Source: an uncultured Shewanella sp. (GTDB taxonomy: Bacteria; Pseudomonadota; Gammaproteobacteria; Enterobacterales; Shewanellaceae). From it: a stretch of 64,000 nucleotides of DNA. Position 1 is the stretch's first letter. Every line of letters starts with the position of its first letter. The stretch spans positions 98,798 to 162,797 of the forward strand of contig NZ_CANMUW010000011.1 in assembly GCF_947501225.1 (NCBI RefSeq), written 5' to 3'. Positions 27,729 to 36,578 of this stretch are shown here, in pieces. A program made the position numbers and the translations under genes. The notes beneath the pieces were generated by a model. It had not been told where the DNA came from. It worked only from the letters and a program-made list of their open reading frames with translations, and ran no database searches.

Positions 27729-28505
27729 TTAGCTGCGCAGGCCTATTCCACGGCTGATCAGATAATACGCCAGGCTCCACAGTGCGACACAAAAGCCCAC
27801 CATAACGGCGATCGAGAAGGGAACACTCATATCGGCATAACCTAAGAAACCGTAACGAAACACGTTAATCATATAGACCACAGGGTTCAGTGCCGATACC
27901 CCCTGCCAGAAGTCGGGGAGCAGAGAGAGGGAGTAGAAGACACCGCCGAGGTAGGTAAGCGGTGTTAACACGAAGGTAGGTACTATGCTGATATCGTCAT
28001 AACTCTTGGCGAATACGGCGTTAATCAGGCCGCCCAGAGCGAACAGAATCGATGTCAGCAGCACAGTTATCGCGACGAGTCCGGCGTGATGCAGAGAGAT
28101 ATCGACGAAGAACATAGCCACGCCCGTCACTATACTTCCCACACACAATCCCCGGGCGACACCGCCGCCGACGTAGCCGGCAATCATCACATAGTGGGGA
28201 ACCGGGGCAACGATCAACTCCTCCAGGTTACGCTGAAACTTGGCACTGAAGAATGATGATGCCACATTCGAGTAGGAAGCCGTGATCACCGCCATCATGA
28301 TCAGGCCAGGTGCGATAAACTCCATGTAGGTGACACCTCCCATCTCACCGATCCGCTTTCCGACCAGGTTACCGAAGATCAGGAAATAGAGTGTCATGCT
28401 GATAGCCGGCGGCACTAAGGTCTGTATCCAGATCCGGGTGAAGCGATTGATCTCTTTGGTTAAGATGCTCTTAAATGCCGTGACATAGAGTGCTTTCATA
28501 TTCAT
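27729..28505 (-). CDS. ABC-2 type exporter permease (YadH-like)
   Basis: 258 residues with six predicted membrane segments and the ABC-2 core FALGGLINAVFAKSYDDISIVPTFVLTPLTYLGGVFYSLSLLPDFWQ (read in parts: DDISIVPTFVLTPLTYLGG then VFYSLSLLPDFWQ). That block is the hallmark of the YadH/NodJ group of inner-membrane exporters. Its ATG overlaps the stop of the upstream ATPase gene by four bases, so translation is coupled and the two form one transporter. The substrate is not known for YadGH in E. coli and cannot be told here. Confidence 0.88.
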   Translation of the reverse strand: MNMKALYVTAFKSILTKEINRFTRIWIQTLVPPAISMTLYFLIFGNLVGKRIGEMGGVTYMEFIAPGLIMMAVITASYSNVASSFFSAKFQRNLEELIVAPVPHYVMIAGYVGGGVARGLCVGSIVTGVAMFFVDISLHHAGLVAITVLLTSILFALGGLINAVFAKSYDDISIVPTFVLTPLTYLGGVFYSLSLLPDFWQGVSALNPVVYMINVFRYGFLGYADMSVPFSIAVMVGFCVALWSLAYYLISRGIGLRS

Positions 28506-29458
28506 GACGTCACCCCCTTCTGAGCTTGTTCATGCTTGCCTTTCTCTACCAACTCCACAAACAGTTCCTCCAAACGGTTAGCCTTATTACGCATCGACAA
28601 TACCTCCAGTCCCTGCTCACTTAGCTGGGTAAATACAGTATTAAGGCTTTGATCTTTCTCGACATCGACCTCTAAGGTGTGCGGGTCGCTTAAGCGGCAG
28701 GTGAGCCCTTCGAGCACGGGAGGTTCGGTCAGATCCCGGCCCAGATCGAGAACGAAGGTCTCAAGGTTCAAGCGGCTCAGCAGGGACTTCATGCTGGTAC
28801 ACTCGACCAGTACCCCTTTGTCGATGATACCGATATTACGGCAGAGCATCTCGGCCTCTTCCAGATAATGAGTGGTCAGAATAATCGTCACCCCTTCGGC
28901 ATTGAGCTCCGTCAGAAAGGTCCACATCGAACGTCTGAGTTCGATATCGACACCGGCCGTCGGCTCATCAAGAATAAGTAGCTTCGGCTGATGCATCAGT
29001 GCTCTGGCAATCATCAAACGCCGCTTCATGCCACCGGACAGTGCCCGTGCGGGACTGTTGCGTTTCTCCCACAGATCCAGCTGACTCAGGTATTTCTGTG
29101 CACGCTCGAGCGCGACAGCCCTGGTTACACCATAGTAACCGGCCTGATTGACCACGATCTGCAGAACCGTTTCAAACTGGTTGAAGTTAAACTCCTGAGG
29201 CACCAGACCGATACAGAGCTTAGCCAACTCCAGCTCAGTGTCGATATCGTGTTCAAACACGGAGACCTTGCCTTCACTCTTCTGTACCAGCGAGCTAATC
29301 ACACCTATGGTCGTTGACTTGCCGGCTCCGTTGGGGCCTAGCAGGGCAAAGAAGTCCCCCTTTTCGACCGTAAGGCTTATCCCCTTTACCGCCTCGACGC
29401 CGCCCTTATAGGTTTTCTTCAGCGAGTCGATAACTAATGCATGCTCAGTGTTTGTCAT
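28502..29458 (-). CDS. ABC transporter ATPase (YadG-like)
   Basis: 318 residues. ABC ATPase with Walker A GPNGAGKSTT (about 39-48), Q-loop VPQEFNF, signature ALSGGMKRRLMIARAL, Walker B LLILDEPTAGVD and the H-loop TTHYLEEAE. A C-terminal extension of about 80 residues is typical for the YadG/DrrA group. The extension includes ...TFVLDLGRDLTEPPVLEG. It is the first gene of a two-gene minus-strand operon with the YadH-like permease. It is separated from hpt by a terminator. Confidence 0.9.
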   Translation of the reverse strand: MTNTEHALVIDSLKKTYKGGVEAVKGISLTVEKGDFFALLGPNGAGKSTTIGVISSLVQKSEGKVSVFEHDIDTELELAKLCIGLVPQEFNFNQFETVLQIVVNQAGYYGVTRAVALERAQKYLSQLDLWEKRNSPARALSGGMKRRLMIARALMHQPKLLILDEPTAGVDIELRRSMWTFLTELNAEGVTIILTTHYLEEAEMLCRNIGIIDKGVLVECTSMKSLLSRLNLETFVLDLGRDLTEPPVLEGLTCRLSDPHTLEVDVEKDQSLNTVFTQLSEQGLEVLSMRNKANRLEELFVELVEKGKHEQAQKGVTS

Positions 29459-29499
29459 TTCTCTTCCAATGCAGTAAACCGATATCTGTAAAACGAAAA

Positions 29500-29522
29500 A
29501 CTCCCGCCAGATGCGGGAGTTG
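29500..29522 (-). terminator. Terminator of hpt
   Basis: AACTCCCGC/GCGGGAGTT stem with five-base loop, followed on the minus strand by TTTCGTTTT, between hpt and the ABC ATPase. Confidence 0.88.
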
Positions 29523-29540
29523 AGAATAGAACGTGTGAGC

Positions 29541-30071
29541 TTACTCTTGCGGGATCACCTTAGCGATATAGGGCAGATTCCGATACTGCTCGGCGTAATC
29601 GATACCGTAACCGACGATAAACTCATCGGGAATAGTAAAGCCGATGAAATCTACCGGAACCTCTATCTCACGGCGATCCGGCTTATCGAGCAGCGTACAT
29701 AACGCCAGACTCTTAGGGTCACGCAGTGAAAGCATCTCACGGATCTTATTGAGGGTATTACCCGAATCGATCAGATCTTCGACGATAAGTACATCGCGCC
29801 CTTGAATATCCGACTGCACATCTTTCAGAATCTTAACTTCACGTGTGCTGGTCATCGCATTACCGTAGCTGGATACCGACATGAAATCGATCTCCACATG
29901 GCCCTTAATACGGCGACAAAGATCGGCCATAAACACAACGGAGCCTTTCAACAACCCCACCATTAACAGGCGCTCGCTGTCAGCATAGTGAGCATTAATC
30001 TGCTCAGCCAACAGATCCAGTTTCTCGTCTATCTCCTGGGCAGAGATCATCTCTTCGATGGTGTGTTTCAT
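29541..30071 (-). CDS. hpt: Hypoxanthine phosphoribosyltransferase
   Basis: Purine salvage: hypoxanthine (and guanine) plus PRPP gives IMP/GMP. 176 residues, the normal bacterial length. The PRPP-binding loop [13 protein letters not shown] is at about 92-104, the second loop [13 protein letters not shown] near 39-51, and the C-terminal purine-site segment [29 protein letters not shown] is typical of Hpt. It lies 18 bp after ubiX on the same strand and ends at a strong terminator, so the two are likely co-transcribed. Confidence 0.95.
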   Translation of the reverse strand: MKHTIEEMISAQEIDEKLDLLAEQINAHYADSERLLMVGLLKGSVVFMADLCRRIKGHVEIDFMSVSSYGNAMTSTREVKILKDVQSDIQGRDVLIVEDLIDSGNTLNKIREMLSLRDPKSLALCTLLDKPDRREIEVPVDFIGFTIPDEFIVGYGIDYAEQYRNLPYIAKVIPQE

Positions 30072-30089
30072 AGTACTCTCAACATAGTA

Positions 30090-30749
30090 TTAATTGTCGC
30101 TGTCACTGGCATTATGCTTATCATAGCCCCAGCGATTCGTTAATTCGTGTTCGACACCCAGATGATCAAGGATCCGGGCGACCATGAAGTTTACCAGATC
30201 TTCTACCGATTTGGGATCATGATAAAAGCCCGGAGCCGCGGGCATGATGGTCGCACCGAGTCTGGATAGGGACAACATATGCTCTAAATGTATAGAACTA
30301 AAGGGAGTTTCCCTGGGAACTAAGATAAGTTGCCCACGCTCTTTTATTACCACATCGGCGGCGCGTTCGAGCAAACTATTACTCATTCCACTGGCCACGG
30401 CCGCTAAGGTTCCTGTGCTACAGGGACAGATAACCATCTGTTTTGGCGCAGCCGAGCCCGAGGCCGGCGGTGAAAACCACTCCTCCTTGCCCAAAACATG
30501 CAGAGTGCCGGTGATACATGCGCCCTGCTCACGAAACAGCTCAGTAAGCTGCTCTGCGGCCTTGTCGCTGTTGGCACTTAACTGCAAACCATGTTCGGTC
30601 GCCATCACGACTCTGGCGGCCGATGAGATCATCAGAAATACCTGATAGTCGGCAACCAGCAGGCACTCCAACAGTTTCAGGCCGTAAGGTGCGCCGGAGG
30701 CCCCTGTCCAGGCCAGACTGACAGCCTTGGTTTTTCTTGGGTAACTCAT
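30090..30749 (-). CDS. ubiX: Flavin prenyltransferase UbiX
   Basis: Makes prenylated FMN, the cofactor of the decarboxylase UbiD in ubiquinone synthesis. 219 residues of flavoprotein fold, with [13 protein letters not shown] at the N-terminus, [32 protein letters not shown] in the middle and the [35 protein letters not shown] region that forms the prenyl/phosphate site. It sits between mpl and hpt, a common Shewanella arrangement. The C-terminus after [11 protein letters not shown] is a little longer than in E. coli. Confidence 0.94.
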   Translation of the reverse strand: MSYPRKTKAVSLAWTGASGAPYGLKLLECLLVADYQVFLMISSAARVVMATEHGLQLSANSDKAAEQLTELFREQGACITGTLHVLGKEEWFSPPASGSAAPKQMVICPCSTGTLAAVASGMSNSLLERAADVVIKERGQLILVPRETPFSSIHLEHMLSLSRLGATIMPAAPGFYHDPKSVEDLVNFMVARILDHLGVEHELTNRWGYDKHNASDSDN

Positions 30750-30868
30750 AAAGTCTCAATAAAATAGTTGTAAGCGGTAAGTGTTAAGCTGTAAGCAAAG
30801 AAAGTGAAGAGCACAAGCTTGTTTCTCATGGCTCATATCTTAAAACTTATGACTTAAAACTTACCCCT

Positions 30869-32251
30869 TTAATCTTTCAATCTCTTTAACAGCTTCTGAT
30901 GCAGACCACCGAAGCCACCGTTACTCATCACTATGATGGTGTCACCGGTTTGCGCCCTGTCGGCTACGGCATCGATTATCTCATCTATTTGGTATAGCAC
31001 AGTAACGGGCAGTCGGGCCTTTTCCATTGCCGCCTTCACGTCCCAATTGATGTTATCCGCCTGATAGAGGTAGGCCTCATCGGCGAGCTGCATCGAATCG
31101 GCTAAGGTGTCTTTATGTACACCACTTTTCATGGTGTTTGAGCGCGGCTCTAAGATAACGGTGATCTTACCCTTACCGACCTTAGCGCGAGTCCCCTGCA
31201 GGGTCGTCGCTATCGCCGTCGGGTGGTGGGCAAAATCATCGTATACCTCTATGCCGTTCACCGTGCCGATAAGCTCCATACGGCGCTTAGGTGGTGAAAA
31301 CCTGGTGAGCGCCTCGATGGCCGCCTCGGGTTGCACCCCCACATGACGCGCTGCCGCGATCGCCATGGTGGCATTCTCGACATTATGCTGGCCGATAAGG
31401 CTCCAATCCAACACGCCCTGAGAGTCACCTTCGAAGAAGAGCTCAAACTTATGACCGTCATCGGCCAACAAGTCGGCATGCCACCCACTCTCTGCTGGTG
31501 ATTGCAGCCCTTTATTAAATGTCTCCTGCTCGCTCCAGCAGCCCAATTCCATCACCTGCTGCACCGCCTCACTATCCTTGGGCCAGATAATTTTCCCCTG
31601 ACCGGGTACGGTGCGTATCACGTGATTAAACTGACGCTGTATCGCTTTCAAGTCATCGAAGATATCGGCATGATCGAACTCCAGGTTATTGATGACCAGA
31701 GTGCGTGGCTGATAGTGAACGAACTTGGAACGCTTATCGAAGAAGGCACTGTCATACTCATCGGCTTCCACCACAAAAAATGGCGAGTTACCCAGGCGCG
31801 CAGAGACACCGAAGTTTTGAGGAACACCACCGATCAGAAAGCCCGGCTCGTAGCCACAATCTTCCAGGATCCACGCCAGCATGCTCGAGGTCGAGGTCTT
31901 ACCATGGGTCCCTGATACCGCCAGCACCCAACGGTTTGGCAGAATATGTTCGGCCAGAAACTGCGGACCGGAGGTGTACTTGAGACCGCGGTTCAATACC
32001 GCTTCGACACAGGGGTTCCCCCGGCTCATCGCATTACCGATAACCACCAGATCCGGCGCGTCATCTTCGTTTCTCCCGAGCTGGCTCGGGTCGAAGCCCT
32101 GAATGAGTTCGATCCCCTGCTCTTCGAGCTGAGTGCTCATCGGCGGATAGACATTGGCATCGCTGCCGGTAACCTTGTGGCCCTCTGCTCTGGCCAGAAG
32201 TGCCAGACCACCCATAAAGGTGCCGCAGATGCCTAAGATGTGTACATGCAT
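30869..32251 (-). CDS. mpl: UDP-MurNAc:L-Ala-gamma-D-Glu-meso-Dap ligase (murein recycling)
   Basis: Attaches recycled tripeptide to UDP-MurNAc for reuse in the cell wall. About 460 residues, three-domain Mur ligase: N-terminal MHVHILGICGTFMGG, ATP loop SGTHGKTSTSSML, the acidic VVEADEYDSAFFDKRSKF and LVINNLEFDHADIF with the metal-site residues. Mpl is told from MurC by this wording and by the C-terminal GGFGGLHQKLL. I start at ATG 32251; an earlier in-frame start adds 19 residues without homology. Upstream is a repeat-rich spacer. Confidence 0.94.
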   Translation of the reverse strand: MHVHILGICGTFMGGLALLARAEGHKVTGSDANVYPPMSTQLEEQGIELIQGFDPSQLGRNEDDAPDLVVIGNAMSRGNPCVEAVLNRGLKYTSGPQFLAEHILPNRWVLAVSGTHGKTSTSSMLAWILEDCGYEPGFLIGGVPQNFGVSARLGNSPFFVVEADEYDSAFFDKRSKFVHYQPRTLVINNLEFDHADIFDDLKAIQRQFNHVIRTVPGQGKIIWPKDSEAVQQVMELGCWSEQETFNKGLQSPAESGWHADLLADDGHKFELFFEGDSQGVLDWSLIGQHNVENATMAIAAARHVGVQPEAAIEALTRFSPPKRRMELIGTVNGIEVYDDFAHHPTAIATTLQGTRAKVGKGKITVILEPRSNTMKSGVHKDTLADSMQLADEAYLYQADNINWDVKAAMEKARLPVTVLYQIDEIIDAVADRAQTGDTIIVMSNGGFGGLHQKLLKRLKD

Positions 32252-32289
32252 GAGGTTGGCTCTGATGAGGAATAATCTGAGGGGTATTC

Positions 32290-32620
32290 TATCGCTTGAG
32301 GAGGCCATTGTCAGTTAACAATGGTTTAAATAACGCTTGTTTTTGATTCTGACTTTTATGGTTTTGAGGTGTATTAAGAACCATAGCTTCTATGGTGTTA
32401 ATCGCCTGCAGCGGGCTTATGTGCAGGTATTCCTTCGGAACGGTGAATAGAAGCTTCTGGTTTCTGTGCTTATGAACGAGAGGCATGGATGCCGAACTGG
32501 CTTTTAGATATGGATATCGTTGTAAAGCCATCCATGCCCGCTTAACGAAAACATCCCTGTTTTCGATACCCTCATTCATACCTACACCTGTTTCTTATCT
32601 CTTCGATTTAGCCAAATACG
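32290..32620. repeat. Dispersed intergenic repeat, copy B
   Basis: The stretch CGCTTAACGAAAACATCC followed by TGTTTTCGATACCCTCA at 32540-32575 also occurs at 57413-57448. Its core GAAAACA-N4-TGTTTTC is a stem-loop. Nearby CCATAGCTTCTATGG (32383-32397) and GCCTGCAGCGGG resemble parts of copies A and C. A minus-strand open frame of 96 codons runs through the element, which I treat as non-genic. The remaining gap to 32871 has no clear feature. Confidence 0.6.
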
Positions 32621-32871
32621 GTGACACTTCGTCAATATTTCCCGCTCCCATTATCTGAAATGCTGTACGGAACAGAATTGGATTCTGCAGACCTTTATAT
32701 CATTAGAAATTACAGTCAGTCATACCTAGTCTTATCTTCAAAATAAACTATTTGCATAATGCACTAGGCCCTGAATGAATAGCTATAAGCACCCAATTAT
32801 TTAGCCGACACGAATATTTTTGATGGTGATCTACTGCACAGTTTGTTTTATGAACTTGCATGATAATCCCC

Positions 32872-32895
32872 AGTTATTGGCGTACGCCAATAACT
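32872..32895. promoter_or_regulatory. Perfect 24-bp palindrome (probable operator)
   Basis: The half site AGTTATTGGCGT is followed at once by its exact reverse complement. It lies 66 bp upstream of the DUF134 gene start. A perfect 24-bp inverted repeat without loop is more likely a dimeric regulator site than a terminator. I do not recognise it as a known regulator's consensus. Confidence 0.65.
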
Positions 32896-32960
32896 AATAA
32901 CTCTTTGCCCATGACTTTTACCAACAAGTTTTTTACTAACAGGAAGGGAGGCGATTCATC

Positions 32961-33251
32961 ATGCCAAGACCCAGAAAGTGTCGCCGCTTATCGGCCTGTG
33001 TGCCCTGCAGCATGTTTAAACCTAATGGGATCCCTTCATCTGAGCTGACCAGGATCCAACTGGAGGCCGATGAGTTTGAGGCGCTGAACCTGGGCGATGT
33101 TGAGAAGCTGAGTCAGCTCGATGCCGCGGCCCGAATGGGGATCTCCAGACAGACATTCGGCAACCTGCTTGCCAGCGCGCGCAAGAAGGTCGCCACCGCC
33201 ATCACCTGTGGACATGCGCTTCTCTTGCCTCTGGAGAGCCAAGAGAGCTAA
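32961..33251 (+). CDS. DUF134 family HTH protein
   Basis: 96 residues. The N-terminus MPRPRKCRRLSACVPCSMFKP has three Cys (CRR, C, C) and is the conserved DUF134 start. The middle is acidic (LEADEFEALNLGDVEKL). The C-terminal half, LSQLDAAARMGISRQTFGNLLASARKKVATAI, is a sigma-70 region-4-like helix-turn-helix. DUF134 proteins are usually encoded beside NifX/NifB-type proteins in anaerobes. Here the next gene is exactly such a protein, 60 bp downstream. A DNA-binding, perhaps metal- or redox-responsive, regulator is the natural inference; a palindrome just upstream could be its own operator. Confidence 0.85.
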   Translation: MPRPRKCRRLSACVPCSMFKPNGIPSSELTRIQLEADEFEALNLGDVEKLSQLDAAARMGISRQTFGNLLASARKKVATAITCGHALLLPLESQES

Positions 33252-33311
33252 GCCCCAGACTAATATTTACCTTTGATAGATGCCCCTATTGAAGGCTCAC
33301 AAGGAATGACT

Positions 33312-33959
33312 ATGATTATTGCAATGCCAATGAGTCGTGACCGACTCGCGAGCCACTTTACCAAGGCCCAGGAGATAGGCTTCTTCAACGAACATCATCA
33401 ACTGATCGGCAGCTTTGCCAACCCTGCACTACAGGGCGAAGGATGCAGTGCCAAGAAGGCGATGTTGGAGCTTATCATCAACAACAAGACCAACATCATA
33501 ATCGTGCAGCATATCGGCGAGCGTATGCTCGGTAAGCTACTCGATGCGGGGATCAGCGTCAGCAAGGGCGATAGCTCTCTTGGTATCGAAGAGCTGCTGA
33601 AAACCACACGCAACCTGAATCTGCGCCTTCTCCATGCCTCACAGGGCAGAGCCTCACTCAATCATGAGAAAAAGGGCGGCTGTTGTGGCGGAAGCGGAAA
33701 ATCCGGAGGCTGTGGCTGTGGCTCTCATGGCGCCGGTTCTCAGGACAGTGCCCAGGCCTCCGCCAAAAAGAAGGCCGGTGGATGCTGCGGCGGCAACCCA
33801 GACCACGGGCAGTCGGGTAATAGAAAGTCCGGAGGATGTGGCTGTAGTGGGAGAGCCAAAGGCGGGGGTGAATCCGTCATGAGTCATCTGGCAAAACAGG
33901 CAAAGCCAGAAGCTACGCAACAGAGTAAGATGAGTTACGCCGGGTTCCGTAAACTGTAG
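33312..33959 (+). CDS. NifX/NifB-type cofactor-binding protein with Cys/Gly-rich tail
   Basis: About 215 residues. Residues 1-110 form the dinitrogenase Fe-Mo cofactor-binding-like (NifX/NifY/VnfY) domain: MIIAMPMSRDRLASHFTKAQEIGFF, NIIIVQHIGERMLGKLLDAGI. The tail (about 115-195) is low in complexity and has two copies of the pattern GGCCGG-N-GGCGCG-like: KGGCCGGSGKSGGCGCGSHG and AGGCCGGNP...SGGCGCSG, giving eight Cys. Such a tail could bind metal or an Fe-S cluster. No nitrogenase gene is present, so a nitrogen-fixation role is unlikely. I used ATG 33312 with AAGGA 7 nt upstream; 33306 is the alternative. Co-transcribed with DUF134. Confidence 0.82.
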   Translation: MIIAMPMSRDRLASHFTKAQEIGFFNEHHQLIGSFANPALQGEGCSAKKAMLELIINNKTNIIIVQHIGERMLGKLLDAGISVSKGDSSLGIEELLKTTRNLNLRLLHASQGRASLNHEKKGGCCGGSGKSGGCGCGSHGAGSQDSAQASAKKKAGGCCGGNPDHGQSGNRKSGGCGCSGRAKGGGESVMSHLAKQAKPEATQQSKMSYAGFRKL

Positions 33960-34095
33960 CAGCCAGCCTTAACCCGCTGTCTATCGGGTGAAGGCACTAT
34001 CAGAGGACTCAGCTCACGATTGAGGCTGAGTCCAATATCAAGCTTAACCCTTCTCCGACGTGTCCAATACGGCGCAAACCGAACAGAATCAATGG

Positions 34096-35493
34096 CTAGA
34101 GTGAGTTAAACTTAGCGGTAAAGTGCCTCAATACCGGGGGCTCGTAATCGAAGCTTAGCCCCTTCAGCGACGCCGCCTGCTCTTTGATGGCGATGAGCGC
34201 ATCGGCGATATAATCCATATGATCATTGGTATAAACCCGGCGCGGAATCGTGAGTCGCATCAGCTCCATAGGTGACGCCTTCTGCTCACCGGTCTCAGGA
34301 TCGCGGCCCAGCAGCAGTGAGCCTATCTCAACCGCACGAATGCCGGCCTCGAGATAGAGGGCATTACACAGAGATTGCGCCGGAAATTGATGGGCAGGAA
34401 TATGGGGTAACATCTTAGCGGCATCGACAAACACCGCATGGCCTCCGGTAGGGTATTGAATCGGGATCCCAGCCTCACGCAGGCGCTCCCCCAGATAGGC
34501 GACCTGACTTATCCGGTAGTGAAGAAAGTCTTCATCGGCACCTTCATGCATGCCTCTGGCCAGCGCCTCCATATCCCGTCCGGCCATGCCACCATAGGTG
34601 ACAAACCCCTCCATCGGTACGCAGCGGGTCTGCACGGCTCTGAATAACTCCTCATGGTCGCGCACACAGCAGAGCCCGCCTATGTTGACCATAGGGTCTT
34701 TCTTCGCCGACAGTGTCAGCATATCGCCATATTGGAACATCTCGCGAATGATCTCCAACATGGAGCTATCTTGATAACCGGCCTCGCGCTGCTTGATAAA
34801 ATAAGCATTCTCACAGTATCTGGCCGAGTCGATCACCACGGGAATATCGTTTTGCTGCGCTATCTCATAGACCGCACGCATATTGGCCATAGAGACAGGT
34901 TGGCCCCCCGAGCTGTTACAGGTCACGGTAGTGATGATGGCGGCGATATTATTGGCACCATAGGTGGCTATGGTGTCACGGAGCTTATCGAGATCGAAGT
35001 TACCCTTCCAATCGTAGTAACTCTCGGTATCGAAAGCCTTTTCTGTCACCACGTTGAGCGCCTTGCCACCGTTCATCTCGATATGACCCGCCGTGGTATC
35101 GAAATGATAGTTAGAGATGAATACCGGCTCGGTGCCACCCCGCACCTGTTTCATCCGCTCTATCAGGCAGGGAAACAGTATCTGCTCGGCGCCGCGCCCC
35201 TGATGAACCGGCACAGTAAGCTTGTAACCGAAGAAGTGTTCGACGGATTCACACAGATTAAAGTAGTTACGACTACCGGCATAAGCTTCATCACCCATCA
35301 TGAGCCCCGCCCATTGCACATCGCTCATCGCCCCCGTGCCGGAATCGGTCAATAGATCGATATAAACATCTTCACTGCGAAGCAGGAAGGGGTTGAGCCC
35401 GGCCTGAGCCAGGGCTTGCTCTCTATCCTCGAGGTTGGTCATACGAATTGGCTCAACCATCTTGATACGAAAAGGTTCCGGAATACGTTTCAT
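34096..35493 (-). CDS. tnaA: Tryptophanase (L-tryptophan indole-lyase)
   Basis: PLP enzyme converting tryptophan to indole, pyruvate and ammonia. 465 residues. The PLP lysine lies in [48 protein letters not shown] and the end VLRHFTAKF follow the TnaA pattern. It is close to tyrosine phenol-lyase (TPL) as well ([20 protein letters not shown] is TPL-like), but the indole-lyase reading is favoured by the C-terminal half ([19 protein letters not shown]) and by the TnaC leader upstream. No tnaB permease follows; an aromatic amino-acid transporter lies 26 kb away. Confidence 0.88.
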   Translation of the reverse strand: MKRIPEPFRIKMVEPIRMTNLEDREQALAQAGLNPFLLRSEDVYIDLLTDSGTGAMSDVQWAGLMMGDEAYAGSRNYFNLCESVEHFFGYKLTVPVHQGRGAEQILFPCLIERMKQVRGGTEPVFISNYHFDTTAGHIEMNGGKALNVVTEKAFDTESYYDWKGNFDLDKLRDTIATYGANNIAAIITTVTCNSSGGQPVSMANMRAVYEIAQQNDIPVVIDSARYCENAYFIKQREAGYQDSSMLEIIREMFQYGDMLTLSAKKDPMVNIGGLCCVRDHEELFRAVQTRCVPMEGFVTYGGMAGRDMEALARGMHEGADEDFLHYRISQVAYLGERLREAGIPIQYPTGGHAVFVDAAKMLPHIPAHQFPAQSLCNALYLEAGIRAVEIGSLLLGRDPETGEQKASPMELMRLTIPRRVYTNDHMDYIADALIAIKEQAASLKGLSFDYEPPVLRHFTAKFNSL

Positions 35494-35673
35494 TGTTTAA
35501 TCCCTTGTAGCATTTTGTGCACCAGCCGAGCCGATTGAATACCACAAGGGTATCGAGATGTTCGCATGGCAAAGCTCGGCTAAATAGCGCGTTATGATTA
35601 ACAGGTTTGGTAACCTGAATGAGTTAACTGAGTTAGCTTAAATGCGGACCGTTATCCGGCCGACCTGGGGGAA
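35494..35673 (-). promoter_or_regulatory. tna attenuation region
   Basis: 180 nt between the TnaC stop and the tnaA start. In E. coli and relatives this stretch holds the rut site and Rho-dependent pause sites that are masked by the stalled ribosome when tryptophan is high. I infer the same role here from position and from the leader peptide; the sequence shows no strong intrinsic terminator. Confidence 0.5.
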
Positions 35674-35763
35674 TTAAACGTTGGGGAAATCGTAGGCAAG
35701 TTGGATATCGCAGTTGTACCAATGGAACAACACGGGCGTGTTGTTGGCAAACAGTTCCAGCAT
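35674..35763 (-). CDS. tnaC: TnaC tryptophanase leader peptide
   Basis: A 29-codon open frame ending at TAA 35674-35676, preceded by a strong AAAGGAGG. The peptide ends HWYNCDIQLAYDFPNV. Measured from its single Trp, Asp is at +4 and Pro at +12, the spacing of W12, D16 and P24 in E. coli TnaC, whose stalling in the presence of free tryptophan induces tnaA. Two residues follow the Pro, as in some non-enteric leaders. ATGs at 35769 and 35772 are also in frame, but 35763 has the best spacing to the Shine-Dalgarno sequence. The start of tnaA is 180 nt downstream. Confidence 0.87.
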   Translation of the reverse strand: MLELFANNTPVLFHWYNCDIQLAYDFPNV

Positions 35764-35993
35764 CGGCATCATCCTCCTTTGGCAAGTCGTAGGTTAAGAC
35801 TACCCCTGAGTTGAGGATAAAACAAGCACTGAGTTTCGATAGCAATGGCATTGAGTATATGCCAATTCAGAGCCCATCAGGACGTGCAATGCAAATTAGA
35901 AATGCCTCTCCTGAAGCCCAGCCAGCAAGGCTATAGCCCAGAACCAAGGGCTTTGAACGCCCTTGATGAAGCAGCAGTGTAATGCACTAAATA

Positions 35994-36578
35994 CTACTCT
36001 TGATGAGGGGTAAAGTAGCCCCCCAGATAGCGCCTTCCATAAAGCAGGATAACCCCGGCAACAGGCAATGCCATGGTGTATGGTCCTGCAATAAACAGAG
36101 CATCAATCAAGACAAGCAGTGACAGGAATACAACCTTATCATTAAATTCCGCGCCCATATTTTCCCCGGTAAATGCCAATGAAGCTATGGTGACACCCAA
36201 CAGAAAAATAGCGGCGTTGAGTATGCTCGACACCCTGCCTCGCTCAAATTCGACGCTGTTAATCTGAGATTTTTGCCCCCCAACAGCACTACCGACCCTG
36301 GAGTTGACGCTCGAAAACTCGCTGCCCCTATAAGTGCTGTTTCTTGCTTTATCCCCGCCGGCCGGGTGCAGATGATCAATCCTGGCTCTGTTATAGATAG
36401 TAGCGGGTGAGACTCTTGACTCGACTAATTCAGAGGCGTTATAGGCCAGATCGGTACCATATTGATGCGCCTGGGTCGCCATTGAGACATTTTCCAGCCT
36501 GGCACTATAGATACATACCAAGGTATAACAAAAGAGAACGGCTAAGCCTAAAAGCAGATTTCTTCTTATTGAATACAT
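35994..36578 (-). CDS. Uncharacterised membrane protein
   Basis: About 194 residues. One N-terminal hydrophobic segment (MYSIRRNLLLGLAVLFCYTLVCIY), then about 90 polar residues with no Cys and a Ser/Arg-rich stretch, then three hydrophobic segments (AIFLLGVTIASLAF, KVVFLSLLVLIDALFIAG, MALPVAGVILLYG). I start at ATG 36578, preceded by AAGGTGGGG; a GTG four codons upstream is possible. I do not recognise the family, and no neighbour suggests a role. It lies upstream of the tna region on the same strand but is separated by over 200 bp. Confidence 0.6.
   Translation of the reverse strand: MYSIRRNLLLGLAVLFCYTLVCIYSARLENVSMATQAHQYGTDLAYNASELVESRVSPATIYNRARIDHLHPAGGDKARNSTYRGSEFSSVNSRVGSAVGGQKSQINSVEFERGRVSSILNAAIFLLGVTIASLAFTGENMGAEFNDKVVFLSLLVLIDALFIAGPYTMALPVAGVILLYGRRYLGGYFTPHQE

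Noticed and set aside
32289-32579. 96-codon minus-strand open frame downstream of mpl's start
   Set aside because: It runs through a dispersed repeat shared with 57413; proteins of this sort are usually translated repeats.
33312-33959. A role in nitrogen fixation for the NifX-like protein
   Set aside because: No nif gene is present in the window and the Cys-rich tail is not a NifX feature.
34096-35493. Tyrosine phenol-lyase instead of tryptophanase
   Set aside because: Some blocks are TPL-like, but the C-terminal half and the TnaC leader with tryptophan-type residues favour TnaA. An enzyme assay would settle it.
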